Of a DNA stretch of 64,000 bases, positions 17,993 to 28,378 are shown in pieces. The DNA is from G965250275 sp965250275 (GTDB lineage: Bacteria > Pseudomonadota > Alphaproteobacteria > Rhodobacterales > Rhodobacteraceae): positions 3,162,001-3,226,000 of the forward strand of contig OZ252297.1 of assembly GCA_965250275.1 (NCBI GenBank), written 5' to 3'. The first letter of the stretch is position 1. The number at the start of each line of letters is the position of its first letter. Under the pieces are notes generated by a model. It did no database searches and was not told the DNA's origin. It saw only the letters and a program-made list of their open reading frames with translations. A program made the translations under genes and the position numbers.

Positions 17993-18312
17993 CTATTGGC
18001 TACCCCATTGCTAAGTCTCTGAAGAACCCTACCGCAAAACGGCACAAGTTCTAGGAAATGAAAAATACCTTGTAAACAACCATGTGCCAGACCCGGACAC
18101 ATATCGTTGATCGCGGGGAATTTCACGAAGTTCTGGAGCGAGCCCAATCGCGACAAATCCCCGGGTTCGGTTTGTCCGCAACTTAGTCATTGCTCCGGAA
18201 CGATCGAACATCCGCTGGTGGCGCGAAGTCGCCGTTAAGGCCAAAACCTGTTTTCAGATACAGCCCCCGCAGAGACCGAACGCTTTTCTGATCGGGCAAC
18301 ATCATCGCCCTC
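17993..18312. other. Gene-free stretch
   Basis: About 320 bases upstream of the cyclase-TPR gene and downstream of the symporter gene (both leftward). The short frames in it have no start signals. The cyclase promoter should be here, but I cannot place it. The left part of the symporter terminator follows at its right end. Confidence 0.45.
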
Positions 18313-18345
18313 AAACAAAATGTGCCCGACACAAGGCCGGGCACA
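18313..18345 (-). terminator. Rho-independent terminator of the AGCS symporter gene
   Basis: Read on the minus strand, an 8-base stem TGTGCCCG/CGGGCACA with a 9-base loop is followed by TTTTGTTT. It lies 20 bases beyond the symporter stop codon, so it ends that transcript. Confidence 0.72.
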
Positions 18346-18365
18346 TCGTTCGCGTTTTCGGACCT

Positions 18366-19793
18366 CTAGCTTGCGTCTTTGTGATGCCACGCAGAGTGGT
18401 CGATATCCAGGTCAGGGAACTGCTCTGGATTGAAGACCGGGCGTGCCACCCCGGCTTTGCGCTGTTCGTCAAAGTCGCGCAGCACACGGCGCAGGATCGG
18501 GAACAGCATCATCAGGGCCAGAAGGTTGACCACCGCCAGAACACCCATCATCGGATCCGAGAAGAAGAAGACCGATGTCGCAGCCGGCGCCACCGCGCCG
18601 AGGAACACGATCGCCATCAGCACAAGCTTGAACACAAAGAGGGCTGATGGCGCAGGGGTCATAAACGACAGCGCGTTTTCGCCCAGATAGTAGTTGTAGA
18701 TGATCGAGCTGAACGCAAAGAGCAGCACCGCGATCGTCAGGAAGTATTGCGTCCAGGCGCCGAGATGCGAGACGAGCGCGTTCTGGGTCAGGACAACACC
18801 GTCCACATCCGCGCCAGGCTGGTAAACGTCACTCATCAGAATGACGAAAGCCGTACAGCTACAGATGATGATCGTGTCGATAAAGACCGAGAAGGACTGT
18901 GTGATCCCCTGGCTAACCGGATGGCGGACATCCGCGGCGGCCGCCACGTTCGGGGCCGATCCAAGGCCCGCTTCGTTGGAGAACAGCCCGCGGCGCAGAC
19001 CCTGCGCGATGGCGGCCCCCATGCCCCCGCTGACCACTTCTTCGAAGCCCAGCGCGTTTCTGACGATCATCGCAATAATGGACGGAATCTCCGCGATGTT
19101 GATCACGATGACAAGAAGCGCCATTGCGATATAGCTCAGCGCCATGACAGGCACGATGATGTCGGACGCCTTTGCAATCCGGTGCAAGCCGCCGAACACG
19201 ATGTACCCCGTGCCAGCGGTCAGAATGGCCCCGGTGATGTACCGGTTCAACCCAAAGGAGTTCTCTGCGGCACCAGCCACCGTGTTGCCCTGGAAGGCGG
19301 GAAAGCCGATGCCGAAGGCGGCGATCAGACAGATCGCATAGAGCATCGCAAGCCACCTGAAATCTTTGCCAAGCCCGTGAATGATCATCCGGGCCGGACC
19401 GCCGCGATAGGAGCCATCTTCCTGTTTCTCTTTGAAGACCTGTGCGAGCGTACACTCCACCAGGCTGGTGGCCATACCGACAAGCGCGATCATCCACATC
19501 CAGAACACAGCACCAGGGCCGCCGAGCGTGATGGCGACCGCGACACCGGCGATGTTGCCGCCCCCGACCCGGCCACCGACCGAGACGAACAGGGCTTCGC
19601 GTGCGGAGATCGTATTCGGATCAGCGGATTGGTTGTCTCCCGACAGGACCCGGAACATCCGTTTGAAGTACCGGAACTGGACGAAACCCGTCGCAATGGT
19701 CAAAAACAAGCCGAAAATCACGAGGAACGGGATCAGAGCCCAACCCCAGGTGAGATCGCCGATTAACCCGAAAATCTGTTCAAGAAATGCCAT
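18366..19793 (-). CDS. Sodium:alanine (AGCS family) symporter
   Basis: A 475-residue integral membrane protein with about eleven hydrophobic helices. It carries family signatures such as GGRVGGGNIAGVAVAITLGGPGAVFWMW near the N-terminus and GLRRGLFSNEAGLGSAPN in the middle. AGCS transporters import alanine, glycine or related amino acids with sodium. The hydrophilic C-terminus (about 435-475) is cytoplasmic. The gene stands alone with its own terminator. The exact substrate cannot be told from sequence. Confidence 0.93.
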   Translation of the reverse strand: MAFLEQIFGLIGDLTWGWALIPFLVIFGLFLTIATGFVQFRYFKRMFRVLSGDNQSADPNTISAREALFVSVGGRVGGGNIAGVAVAITLGGPGAVFWMWMIALVGMATSLVECTLAQVFKEKQEDGSYRGGPARMIIHGLGKDFRWLAMLYAICLIAAFGIGFPAFQGNTVAGAAENSFGLNRYITGAILTAGTGYIVFGGLHRIAKASDIIVPVMALSYIAMALLVIVINIAEIPSIIAMIVRNALGFEEVVSGGMGAAIAQGLRRGLFSNEAGLGSAPNVAAAADVRHPVSQGITQSFSVFIDTIIICSCTAFVILMSDVYQPGADVDGVVLTQNALVSHLGAWTQYFLTIAVLLFAFSSIIYNYYLGENALSFMTPAPSALFVFKLVLMAIVFLGAVAPAATSVFFFSDPMMGVLAVVNLLALMMLFPILRRVLRDFDEQRKAGVARPVFNPEQFPDLDIDHSAWHHKDAS

Positions 19794-20188
19794 TCTTCAA
19801 TGCCTCCTTCTCGTCCAGCCTGACCTTTTGGATTGGCTAAACTTTGATCACTCAATCGTGAACCGAGCGCTGAATCGTTGCAAGTGAGCAAATTGCTTTT
19901 TTTGCGCGCTGACATACTCACCCGCAAGACGTTGATAAATTTAGAAAATTTTAGAAATCGCGCTGACAGATCAATGCCGGCGCACCCAATTTGGTACAAT
20001 TGGAGAGTTGCCTATATTGTGGGCATACTGCGCTTTTCCGGATGCGGTACAGCCCAGCGGCAGCTGTGCGTTCTGTCCTGAGAGCGTCCCGAATTGAATC
20101 GACCCCGGAAACCTCCGCAACCCGGATGTCGCGGCCCAAGCCAAAGCTGGCCCGGGCCCGTCAAAAGGCACCAAATGCCGGATGGCGC
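19794..20188. other. Gene-free, AT-rich stretch
   Basis: About 395 bases upstream of the symporter gene. It is noticeably AT-rich at 19880-19960, with a T7 tract after a small palindrome (AGCAAATTGCT at 19887-19897) and a repeated TTTAGAAA element near 19937-19952. It presumably holds the symporter promoter. I see no gene; the short frames have no family resemblance. Confidence 0.5.
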
Positions 20189-20521
20189 CTAAGTGAGATC
20201 TTCGAGTTTTGCGTCAGGCGCGTTTTTGGCAACGGATGCGATACCATTGTCCCGCGCCGCCGCGCTCTCATAAAGCTCCGACGTTCCGATGACCTGGCCA
20301 TTAGAGGCTTTCAGGTTAAACCGCCACTTGCCGTTCGAGGAGGTGGCGCGTTCGAACATGGAGTCGTCCGCCGCGTTCTTGCGTACGGACTCGATGCCGT
20401 TGAGCGCACTTGCCTTTTGCTTGTACCCTTCGCTGGCCAAAATTACCTGACCATTCGACGCCTTCAGACGAAAGCGCGTCTCGCCGGCCTTGTCGGTGTA
20501 CATTTCAAACTTTCCTGCCAC
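20189..20521 (-). CDS. YegP-type protein, two DUF1508 repeats
   Basis: A 110-residue protein made of two tandem DUF1508 units, each with the RFxLKASNGQVI core (about 14-26 and 63-77) followed by an SELY/SEGY and GIxSVxKNA segment. Length and repeat order match E. coli YegP. I chose the GTG at 20521: it sits after GGGAGGA and gives the family N-terminus (AGKFEMY). The frame is open further upstream to 20581. The role of this small cytoplasmic family is poorly known. Confidence 0.85.
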   Translation of the reverse strand: MAGKFEMYTDKAGETRFRLKASNGQVILASEGYKQKASALNGIESVRKNAADDSMFERATSSNGKWRFNLKASNGQVIGTSELYESAAARDNGIASVAKNAPDAKLEDLT

Positions 20522-20892
20522 GCCATCCTCCCAAGCTTCGAGCGTGACCGTATCAAGACCCCGAATGCGTCCACCGGTCAATGTTGAAGGTAGGTTTTCG
20601 ATCTATTTCGTCTTGTTTTCGCTCGTTCGCGCACTTTTGCCTGCGTTCAGGCCGCATCCTAGGGACCTGATGTTCGTTAGATTCCAGACGATCGCCTTGA
20701 ATGTCCAAACAACGCTGTCGGTAGGCGCACCGTGTGTCTGCAAGCTGCCAACGCGCAATACTGCAACCAAACCAGCCACCTCAGCGCAATGATCTTTGAG
20801 ACCCAGATTTTCGCCAACAAATCAGAGGCGTTTGGTGAAAACTGCCACTGCTGTCAAGGTCGGTTCCCTAAAATACATGGGGGGCGTTTATT
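20522..20892. other. Gene-free divergent region
   Basis: About 370 bases between the YegP-type gene (leftward) and the DUF3604 gene (rightward). No recognisable gene, operator or hairpin. Both promoters must lie here. Confidence 0.45.
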
Positions 20893-22749
20893 GTGAAGAT
20901 TTACCTAATTGGATTGATGGCGGCTTGCATTTCGACGTCACCGTCGTTTGCGCAAGATCAGGCCTATTCGCCTTATGCCGGGCAGGATTTTCCCAACAAC
21001 GTGTACTTCGGCGACACACATGTGCACACAAACATATCGTTTGATGCCTATGGCGATGGCAACATCAAAATGTCAGCCGACGAAGCCTACAGATTTGCAA
21101 AAGGCGAAGAGATGCCCGGCCACGATGGTGTGCCAGTGCGGATTTCCCGGCCCATAGATTTTTTGGTCTTGGCAGATCACGCTGAGTATCTTGGCGTCAT
21201 CCAAGGCGTTACTGAAGGTAACGAGCTGCTTTTGTCATCCGAAGCCGGCGCGCGCTGGGGCAAAATGGCCGAAGACGACCAACTGATCGAAGTGCTTGGG
21301 GAAATCGTGAACGATTTGGCCACGAACAACAGGCGCGATCTGGGCGAAGGCTTTTCCAGTTCCGTTTGGCAACAGGTGATCGATGCAGCAGAACAGCACA
21401 ATGATCCGGGGCGCTTCACGGCCTTGATCGGATATGAATGGACGTCGTCTCCGGACGGCGACAACCTGCATCGTGTGGTGATCTTCCGTGACGGTGCCGA
21501 TAAGGCGGAACAGACTGTTCCCTTCAGTTCCTTTGACAGCCCATCGCCCGAAGATCTCTGGGCCTATATGCAGGTCTACGAGGAAACGACAGGCGGGCGC
21601 GTGATGTCCATCCCGCATAACGGCAACATGTCTACCGGTCGTATGTTCCAACTCGAAACCTTTGACGGTGATGCGCTATCGGCGGAGTTCGCCAAAACCC
21701 GTATGCGCTGGGAGCCACTGGTCGAGACCACCCAGATGAAAGGTGACAGCGAAACACACCCTGTGCTGTCTCCCGACGATCAGTTCGCGGATTTCGAAAC
21801 CTGGGACTTTGGCAATTTCGGTCTAAGACCGACCACGCCAGAACTGATGAAGACCGAGTACAGCCGATCAGCTTTGAAAATCGGTCTTTCTCAGGCAGAA
21901 AAGCTGGGTGTCAATCCATTCAAGTTCGGCATGATTGGTGCGACGGATGCCCATACAAGTTGGTCCAATGCTGAAGAAGACAACTATCTGGGAAAATACG
22001 CCACCACATCTCCTGAGCCGGATCGCTGGACCAAGAAATTCCCGCCAGATACGGTTCCCGGAATACTGTTTCAGTTCGACGAATGGCAAAGCTCGCAGTC
22101 AGGGTACGCGGCTGTTTGGGCGCGTGAAAACACGCGTGAAGCGATTTGGGACGCCATGGAGCGCAAAGAGGTTTATGCCACAACCGGCCCTCGCTTGACG
22201 GTTCGCTTCTTTGGTGGATGGGACTACGAAGCCGAAGACGCCATGCGAAACAACCTGGCCGCTGTGGGGTACGCCAAAGGGGTGCCCATGGGCGGTGATC
22301 TCCCTGTAACAGACGGCGCGGCGGCCCCCAGTTTCCTGATATCCGCCATGCGCGACCCGGACGGCGCAAACCTCGACCGGATCCAGGTCATCAAAGGATG
22401 GCGTGACATGGCCGGAGAACTGCACGAAAAGGTTCACGACGTCGCATGGAGCGACGAGCGGGCAATAGCGGATAACGGCAAGCTCGGACCCGTCGGCTCG
22501 ACCGTGGATCTGGAAACCGCGACCTATTCAAACTCCATCGGCGCGCCCTTTCTGAGCACTGTCTGGACCGATCCAGACTTCGACGGAGCGGAACGCGCGT
22601 TTTACTACGTGCGGGTTCTCGAAATCCCGACGCCGCGCTGGACCACATTTGATGAGGTGCGGTTTGGCATCCGCATGGACGATGCGGTGACCCGGGTGTT
22701 GCAGGAGCGTGCCTATACGTCGCCAATCTGGTACACGCCTGAAGGATAG
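20893..22749 (+). CDS. Exported DUF3604 (PHP-like) protein
   Basis: A 618-residue protein with a signal peptide (MKIYLIGLMAACISTSPSFA). The mature N-terminus has FGDTHVHTNIS and, further on, LADHAEYLG and SIPHNGNMS, a spaced His/Asp set like that of PHP-type metallophosphoesterases, as in the DUF3604 family. The family is widespread in marine bacteria and its activity is poorly defined; a periplasmic metal-dependent hydrolase is inferred. The start is a GTG with a GGGGGG site 9 bases before it. Length is normal for the family. Confidence 0.85.
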   Translation: MKIYLIGLMAACISTSPSFAQDQAYSPYAGQDFPNNVYFGDTHVHTNISFDAYGDGNIKMSADEAYRFAKGEEMPGHDGVPVRISRPIDFLVLADHAEYLGVIQGVTEGNELLLSSEAGARWGKMAEDDQLIEVLGEIVNDLATNNRRDLGEGFSSSVWQQVIDAAEQHNDPGRFTALIGYEWTSSPDGDNLHRVVIFRDGADKAEQTVPFSSFDSPSPEDLWAYMQVYEETTGGRVMSIPHNGNMSTGRMFQLETFDGDALSAEFAKTRMRWEPLVETTQMKGDSETHPVLSPDDQFADFETWDFGNFGLRPTTPELMKTEYSRSALKIGLSQAEKLGVNPFKFGMIGATDAHTSWSNAEEDNYLGKYATTSPEPDRWTKKFPPDTVPGILFQFDEWQSSQSGYAAVWARENTREAIWDAMERKEVYATTGPRLTVRFFGGWDYEAEDAMRNNLAAVGYAKGVPMGGDLPVTDGAAAPSFLISAMRDPDGANLDRIQVIKGWRDMAGELHEKVHDVAWSDERAIADNGKLGPVGSTVDLETATYSNSIGAPFLSTVWTDPDFDGAERAFYYVRVLEIPTPRWTTFDEVRFGIRMDDAVTRVLQERAYTSPIWYTPEG

Positions 22750-22915
22750 GTTGGGGGTCTGAATCACGATACTGCTTGGCGGTCGCAACGGTGTCTGTTC
22801 GAAAAAGACACGCGTTCTGACGAGACTGATTGTCGTCGACGTAATGGGTTTCCAGAGTTTTTAGGGGCGGGCAGAAAAACCGTGGATGGGCAGCGCGCAC
22901 CTAAGCAGTTCAAGT

Positions 22916-23527
22916 TCACAACCCCCCGATGTCACTCAGCAGTGAAACGATCTCGGGTACACCCTCCTTCTTGCGCAGGGCGGAAAACACGAACGGTCGG
23001 CCTTGACGCATTCTCTGCGCATCTCGGTCCATCACATCGAGGTTCGCCCCGACATGTGGTGCCAGGTCGGTTTTGTTGATGATCAGGATGTCCGACCGGG
23101 TGATGGCCGGACCACCCTTGCGCGGGATTTCCTCGCCTGCGGCAACGTCGATCACATAGAGGGTCACGTCTGCCAGTTCGGGACTGAACGTCGCTGAGAG
23201 ATTGTCGCCGCCGCTCTCGATCAACACCACATCCAGATCGGGATGGCGTTCGCGCATCTCAGCGACGGCCGCCAGATTGATGGACGCGTCCTCGCGGATG
23301 GCCGTGTGGGGGCAGCCCCCGGTCTCAACTCCGATGATCCGGTCCTGTGGCAGGATTTGCATGCGCGTCAGCGCCTCAGCATCCTCCTGCGTGTAAATGT
23401 CGTTGGTGATCACACCAACGGAATGGTCGTCGCGCAAGGCTTCTGACAGCCGCGCGGTCAGGGTAGTCTTGCCGGCACCGACGGGACCACCGATACCGAC
23501 GCGCAGCGGGCCATTCATCTTGCTCAT
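22916..23527 (-). CDS. ureG: Urease accessory GTPase UreG
   Basis: A 203-residue SIMIBI-class GTPase that powers nickel delivery to urease. Seen: P-loop GGPVGAGKT at 13-21, the nickel-binding CPH of the GGCPHT motif, the ESGGDNL switch and the NKTD guanine-specificity motif. Start MSKMNGP is chosen at 23527, where the ATG overlaps the ureF stop (ATGA). It is the last gene of the urease operon; no clear terminator hairpin is visible downstream. Confidence 0.97.
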   Translation of the reverse strand: MSKMNGPLRVGIGGPVGAGKTTLTARLSEALRDDHSVGVITNDIYTQEDAEALTRMQILPQDRIIGVETGGCPHTAIREDASINLAAVAEMRERHPDLDVVLIESGGDNLSATFSPELADVTLYVIDVAAGEEIPRKGGPAITRSDILIINKTDLAPHVGANLDVMDRDAQRMRQGRPFVFSALRKKEGVPEIVSLLSDIGGL

Positions 23528-24171
23528 GTTCGGAAGATCCTTGTGTGTTGGGTTTCGTGCTTCATGGCCGCGATGTCCGTCAGAAAGGCGGAAGACCGCA
23601 GATCGGACAAATCTGCCGTCACGGCTTGCTCTGCTACTTCGGCGCAATGCGGCGTCAAGGCGAGGATCAGGCGTTGCCCGTCGGTTTGCCCCAGTGGCAC
23701 CAATCGAACTGCGACCGAAGCCAGCGTGCTGATGAACGCCTGCAGAAAGAGTTGTGTTGTCAGCAGAACAGGCAAACCTTCCAGCCGCGCGGCCCGTCCG
23801 ACCGCAACCGGATAGGTCAGACCCCGCAACTCCGCACCCCATACCGCAGAGACCGTTTCGCAAAAGGCAGCGCCCAGACGTTCGGATTCCAAAAGGCGTT
23901 CACGGGATGCCGCGAGCGCGCGACAGGTTGCGTCGACGCTTTGAATCGCATCGTCTGTTTCTGCCTGAAACGCGGCGCTCAGCAAGACCGCATCGTTCCA
24001 CCCCGCTCCATCGCGCAACACCGTTTCCAGCCAGGTTTCAGTGCTTGCCGCATCGCGCACCTCCCCCGTCTCGATGGTCCATTCCAGCCCGTGCGAATAC
24101 GCGAACGCCCCCACCGGAAAGGCCGGGGAGAACCATTGGCTCAGTGTCAGGACGTCAGTGTGCGTGGCCAT
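23524..24171 (-). CDS. ureF: Urease accessory protein UreF
   Basis: An all-helical UreF of 215 residues from this start, with the family signature LSQWFSPAFPVGAFAYSHGLEW at the N-terminus split over residues 9-31 and a C-terminal HETQHTRIFRT tail. UreF bridges UreG and UreD on the urease apoprotein. The start MATHTD overlaps the end of ureE by 17 bases; an ATG six codons upstream (24189), with GAAGGCGG before it, is an equally possible start. The stop overlaps the ureG start. Confidence 0.95.
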   Translation of the reverse strand: MATHTDVLTLSQWFSPAFPVGAFAYSHGLEWTIETGEVRDAASTETWLETVLRDGAGWNDAVLLSAAFQAETDDAIQSVDATCRALAASRERLLESERLGAAFCETVSAVWGAELRGLTYPVAVGRAARLEGLPVLLTTQLFLQAFISTLASVAVRLVPLGQTDGQRLILALTPHCAEVAEQAVTADLSDLRSSAFLTDIAAMKHETQHTRIFRT

Positions 24172-24616
24172 GGGTGCGTCCGTGCCCATAGGCGCCGCCT
24201 TCGGGTGTGAAGGGCTCTTCGACTTCCCGAACAGATGCGCCAATTTTCAGCAGCATGTCGCGGATCACGTGATCGCGCTGGATCAAAAGCCTGTCGTGCT
24301 CGACCTGACAGGGTGTGTGGCGATTGCCGACGTGCCACGCGATGCGGGCGAGGTTGTGCCCGGTCACTTCCAGCAGCGCTTCAGGTGCTGCGGTGATGGT
24401 CACCTCGGCCCCGTCTTCTCGCACGAGAACCCCCCCATGGTCCAGAGAGGTGGTCTTTTCCAAGTCGACCAGCAGCGCTTGCCCGCTGCTGGTGCGCAGC
24501 ACTTTACGCCGCAAGAAGCGATCCGCATAGCCGAGGGCAATCTCGTCAGCGGCCGGATTGTTGGACTGAGCACGATAAACGCGTGCAATCGCGGTGTTTT
24601 CCATTTTGATCACCAT
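24155..24616 (-). CDS. ureE: Urease nickel metallochaperone UreE
   Basis: A 153-residue UreE: an N-terminal peptide-binding domain (LRTSSGQALLVDLEKT), then a metal-binding domain containing the conserved GNRH motif. It ends in a short histidine-rich tail (HGRTHGHAH). It carries nickel to the UreG-UreF-UreD complex. The start may be the first ATG or the ATG four codons later. Its stop codon lies inside the start region of ureF and its start is 2 bases after the ureC stop, as expected in a tight operon. Confidence 0.96.
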   Translation of the reverse strand: MVIKMENTAIARVYRAQSNNPAADEIALGYADRFLRRKVLRTSSGQALLVDLEKTTSLDHGGVLVREDGAEVTITAAPEALLEVTGHNLARIAWHVGNRHTPCQVEHDRLLIQRDHVIRDMLLKIGASVREVEEPFTPEGGAYGHGRTHGHAH

Positions 24617-24618
24617 TT

Positions 24619-26368
<1,750 letters not shown>

Positions 26369-26379
<11 letters not shown>

Positions 26380-26686
26380 CTTTCAGGGCCCCCATGATGT
26401 GCTGGTTGAACCCATAGATGTGCCGACGCCCCATGTAAGGCACCAACATCACCTCACGCCGCTGCCCTGGCTCAAACCGCACGGCTGTTCCGGCCGGGAT
26501 ATCCAGACGCATGCCCAGCGCCGCATAGCGATCAAATGTCAGCGCCTTGTTGGCCTCGGCGAAATGATAGTGACTGCCGACCTGGACGGGCCTGTCCCCG
26601 GTGTTCGAAACCATCAGCATGGTGGCCCGGCGCCCGGCATTGAGGGTCAGGTCACCCTCGGCCGGAAAAAGCTCTCCGGGGATCAT
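26369..26686 (-). CDS. ureB: Urease beta subunit
   Basis: A 105-residue UreB with family signature VSNTGDRPVQVGSHYHFAEAN and a C-terminal RHIYGFNQHIMG segment. It forms the (UreA-UreB-UreC)3 core with its neighbours. Its ATG overlaps the stop codon of a 55-codon gene inserted between ureA and ureB, and its end overlaps ureC, so it is translated as part of a coupled series. Confidence 0.97.
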
Positions 26687-26850
26687 TTGCGACCCCTCAG
26701 GCGGACCAGAACCATTGTGCCGGCGACAACGCAGGCCGCCAGCGCAACGATCAACCAGTCCCCCACGCCATGCGGATGCAGATGCGCCCCGGAGTGTGCG
26801 GCGGCTGACGTGGCTCCAAACAGTACGGACACAAAGATTGCCGTTTTCAT
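26683..26850 (-). CDS. Histidine-rich membrane microprotein inside urease operon
   Basis: A 55-residue protein: signal-like helix (MKTAIFVSVLFGATSAAA), then a short histidine-rich loop HSGAHLHPHGVGD (19-31), then a strong transmembrane helix (about 32-48) and a basic RLRGRK end. An AAAGGAG site that overlaps the ureA stop supports the ATG at 26850, and its own stop overlaps the ureB ATG, so it is a real coupled gene. Four histidines facing the periplasm suggest nickel binding or uptake help, but this is inference. I cannot name a characterised homologue. Confidence 0.75.
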   Translation of the reverse strand: MKTAIFVSVLFGATSAAAHSGAHLHPHGVGDWLIVALAACVVAGTMVLVRLRGRK

Positions 26851-26863
26851 CGTCCGGTCTCCT

Positions 26864-27166
26864 TTATCGAATGGGGTTATGTACGGTGACGAGTTTCGTG
26901 CCATCGGGGAACGTCGCCTCGACCTGCACCTCGTGGATCATTTCCGGAATCCCGGGCATGCACTGCTCGACCGTGATGACCTGCGCGCCGGCCTCCATCA
27001 GGTCAGCGACCGATCGCCCGTCCCGCGCGCCTTCGACCACGGCATCGGTGATCAGTGCAATCGCCTCCGGGTGATTGAGCTGGACGCCGCGCGCCAGCCG
27101 CTTGCGGGCAACCTCGGCGGCCATGGCAACCATCAGCTTGTCTTTCTCTCGGGGGGTCAGGTTCAT
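26864..27166 (-). CDS. ureA: Urease gamma subunit
   Basis: A 100-residue UreA, full length, beginning MNLTPREKDKLM and containing LNHPEAIALI and the VEATFPDGTKLVTVHNPI end that are typical of the family. It is a structural subunit of the urease trimer. One base separates its ATG from the ureD stop. Its stop codon lies within the ribosome-binding site of the small membrane gene that follows. Confidence 0.97.
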   Translation of the reverse strand: MNLTPREKDKLMVAMAAEVARKRLARGVQLNHPEAIALITDAVVEGARDGRSVADLMEAGAQVITVEQCMPGIPEMIHEVQVEATFPDGTKLVTVHNPIR

Positions 27167-27167
27167 G

Positions 27168-28064
27168 TCAGATCATCCAGCATCGTGGCAAAGAGCTCCC
27201 GCTCAGGCGGGTCAGTATTGGGATCAGCGTCCGGCGCAGATCAAAGCTGTCCTGTGCAAGCAGCCGCAGGACCAGCACATCAGGCCGCAACAAGCTGACG
27301 CCACCGGTGGACGGCAACATTTGCCTCAACGGCTCGAGATGCGCCTCAGCCCTTTCCGACACTAAGACGAGGCTTGCCATGGCGTGCGCCCCCCCGGCCA
27401 CAAATGGCCGGGACAGGTGTTCTTCTACGTCACCGGCCAGGTGAAGGGCATCCAGATAAAGAGGGACACCGCCGCGCCGAATGTCGATCCGGTCGGAAAA
27501 CCGAGCGGAGTGCAAAGTTTCGCCCATCTCGGTCCTGCCGAAAATCAGCGGCTCAACCATGAGGAATGACGCGTCTTCCGCCAGTTCGACCGACAGGCGT
27601 CGGTCCAGCGCAGAGCCATCGAACAACAGGGTTTCCTGAGGCACCCAAACAAGCCGCGCCCTTTTGCCCACGCGCAAACGGGTGCGAATGCGCCCCTCTA
27701 GTCCCGGCAGCGCCCGGTAGGCCCGTTCGCAAGCTTGGGTTGTCAAAATCAGATCGGTTTCTGACCTTGCGTGGACGAAGGTGTCAAACCGGTCACCGCC
27801 TGTGACGCCGCCGCCGGTGTTCACCAGAACGGCTTGCAGGTTCTGCCCGTGCACCCGCGGGAACAGGCATTTCATCGATCCCGACTGCCGGAACCGGTCC
27901 AGCACTGTCCGACCGCCGCGCCGTTTGACGGTCAGACGGGTTTCGCCTTCGGCGCGCGGCTGCGCCGGGCGGACGGGGGTTTCAGTCAAGCGGTTGATGG
28001 TTTTGGCCCACAGGTTCTTTGTCGGTCCGACTTCGCGCCCAACCCCACCCAGACACCATTTCAA
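27168..28064 (-). CDS. ureD: Urease accessory protein UreD
   Basis: The scaffold for the UreF-UreG complex during urease activation. Family signatures are seen: GSMKCLFPR, VLVNTGGGVTGGD, TTQACERAYR and a VWVPQETLLFDGS segment. The start is uncertain: the frame opens at 28133 with TTG and has no ATG before the conserved part. I chose the TTG at 28064, which has a GGCAGGA site before it and gives 298 residues; a shorter start is possible. It is the first gene of the urease operon and is divergent from urtA. Confidence 0.9.
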   Translation of the reverse strand: MKWCLGGVGREVGPTKNLWAKTINRLTETPVRPAQPRAEGETRLTVKRRGGRTVLDRFRQSGSMKCLFPRVHGQNLQAVLVNTGGGVTGGDRFDTFVHARSETDLILTTQACERAYRALPGLEGRIRTRLRVGKRARLVWVPQETLLFDGSALDRRLSVELAEDASFLMVEPLIFGRTEMGETLHSARFSDRIDIRRGGVPLYLDALHLAGDVEEHLSRPFVAGGAHAMASLVLVSERAEAHLEPLRQMLPSTGGVSLLRPDVLVLRLLAQDSFDLRRTLIPILTRLSGSSLPRCWMI

Positions 28065-28378
28065 ACGGTCATTCCTGCCCAATCCGGGGGGCTTCTGGTG
28101 ACAAATTGTGCGTTCTCGAAAATGACTGCTCAAAAACTAGGCAGATATGAGCACGCATTGCGCAGAACCCTTCGCCGGTTTGCCTTCCATGCTGCAATGC
28201 AGAACCAATAGGCCACCTGCCGGGGACGGATGTCTGAGAAATCGGGGGTGTGTGGCGACCATGCGAATTGGACCTCGACCGGCCGCCACACGGATTGCAA
28301 CACGAAGTTGCGGGATCAGGTAACGGGATAATGCGCGAAGGCGCAAGTCGTCCGTCTGCCATCCCGCAGGAGGTATAC
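28065..28378. promoter_or_regulatory. Divergent ureD-urtA promoter region
   Basis: About 310 bases separate the urease operon and the urea transporter operon. An 8-base inverted repeat GTGTGGCG (28250-28257) and CGCCACAC (28284-28291) with a 26-base spacer lies in the probable urtA leader. Nitrogen-responsive control (NtrC) would be expected from physiology, but I could not identify a convincing NtrC or sigma-54 site. Confidence 0.45.

Noticed and set aside
18747..19766. 339-codon open frame opposite the AGCS symporter
   Set aside because: It has a low-complexity composition typical of a reverse-strand shadow, and the symporter is unambiguous.
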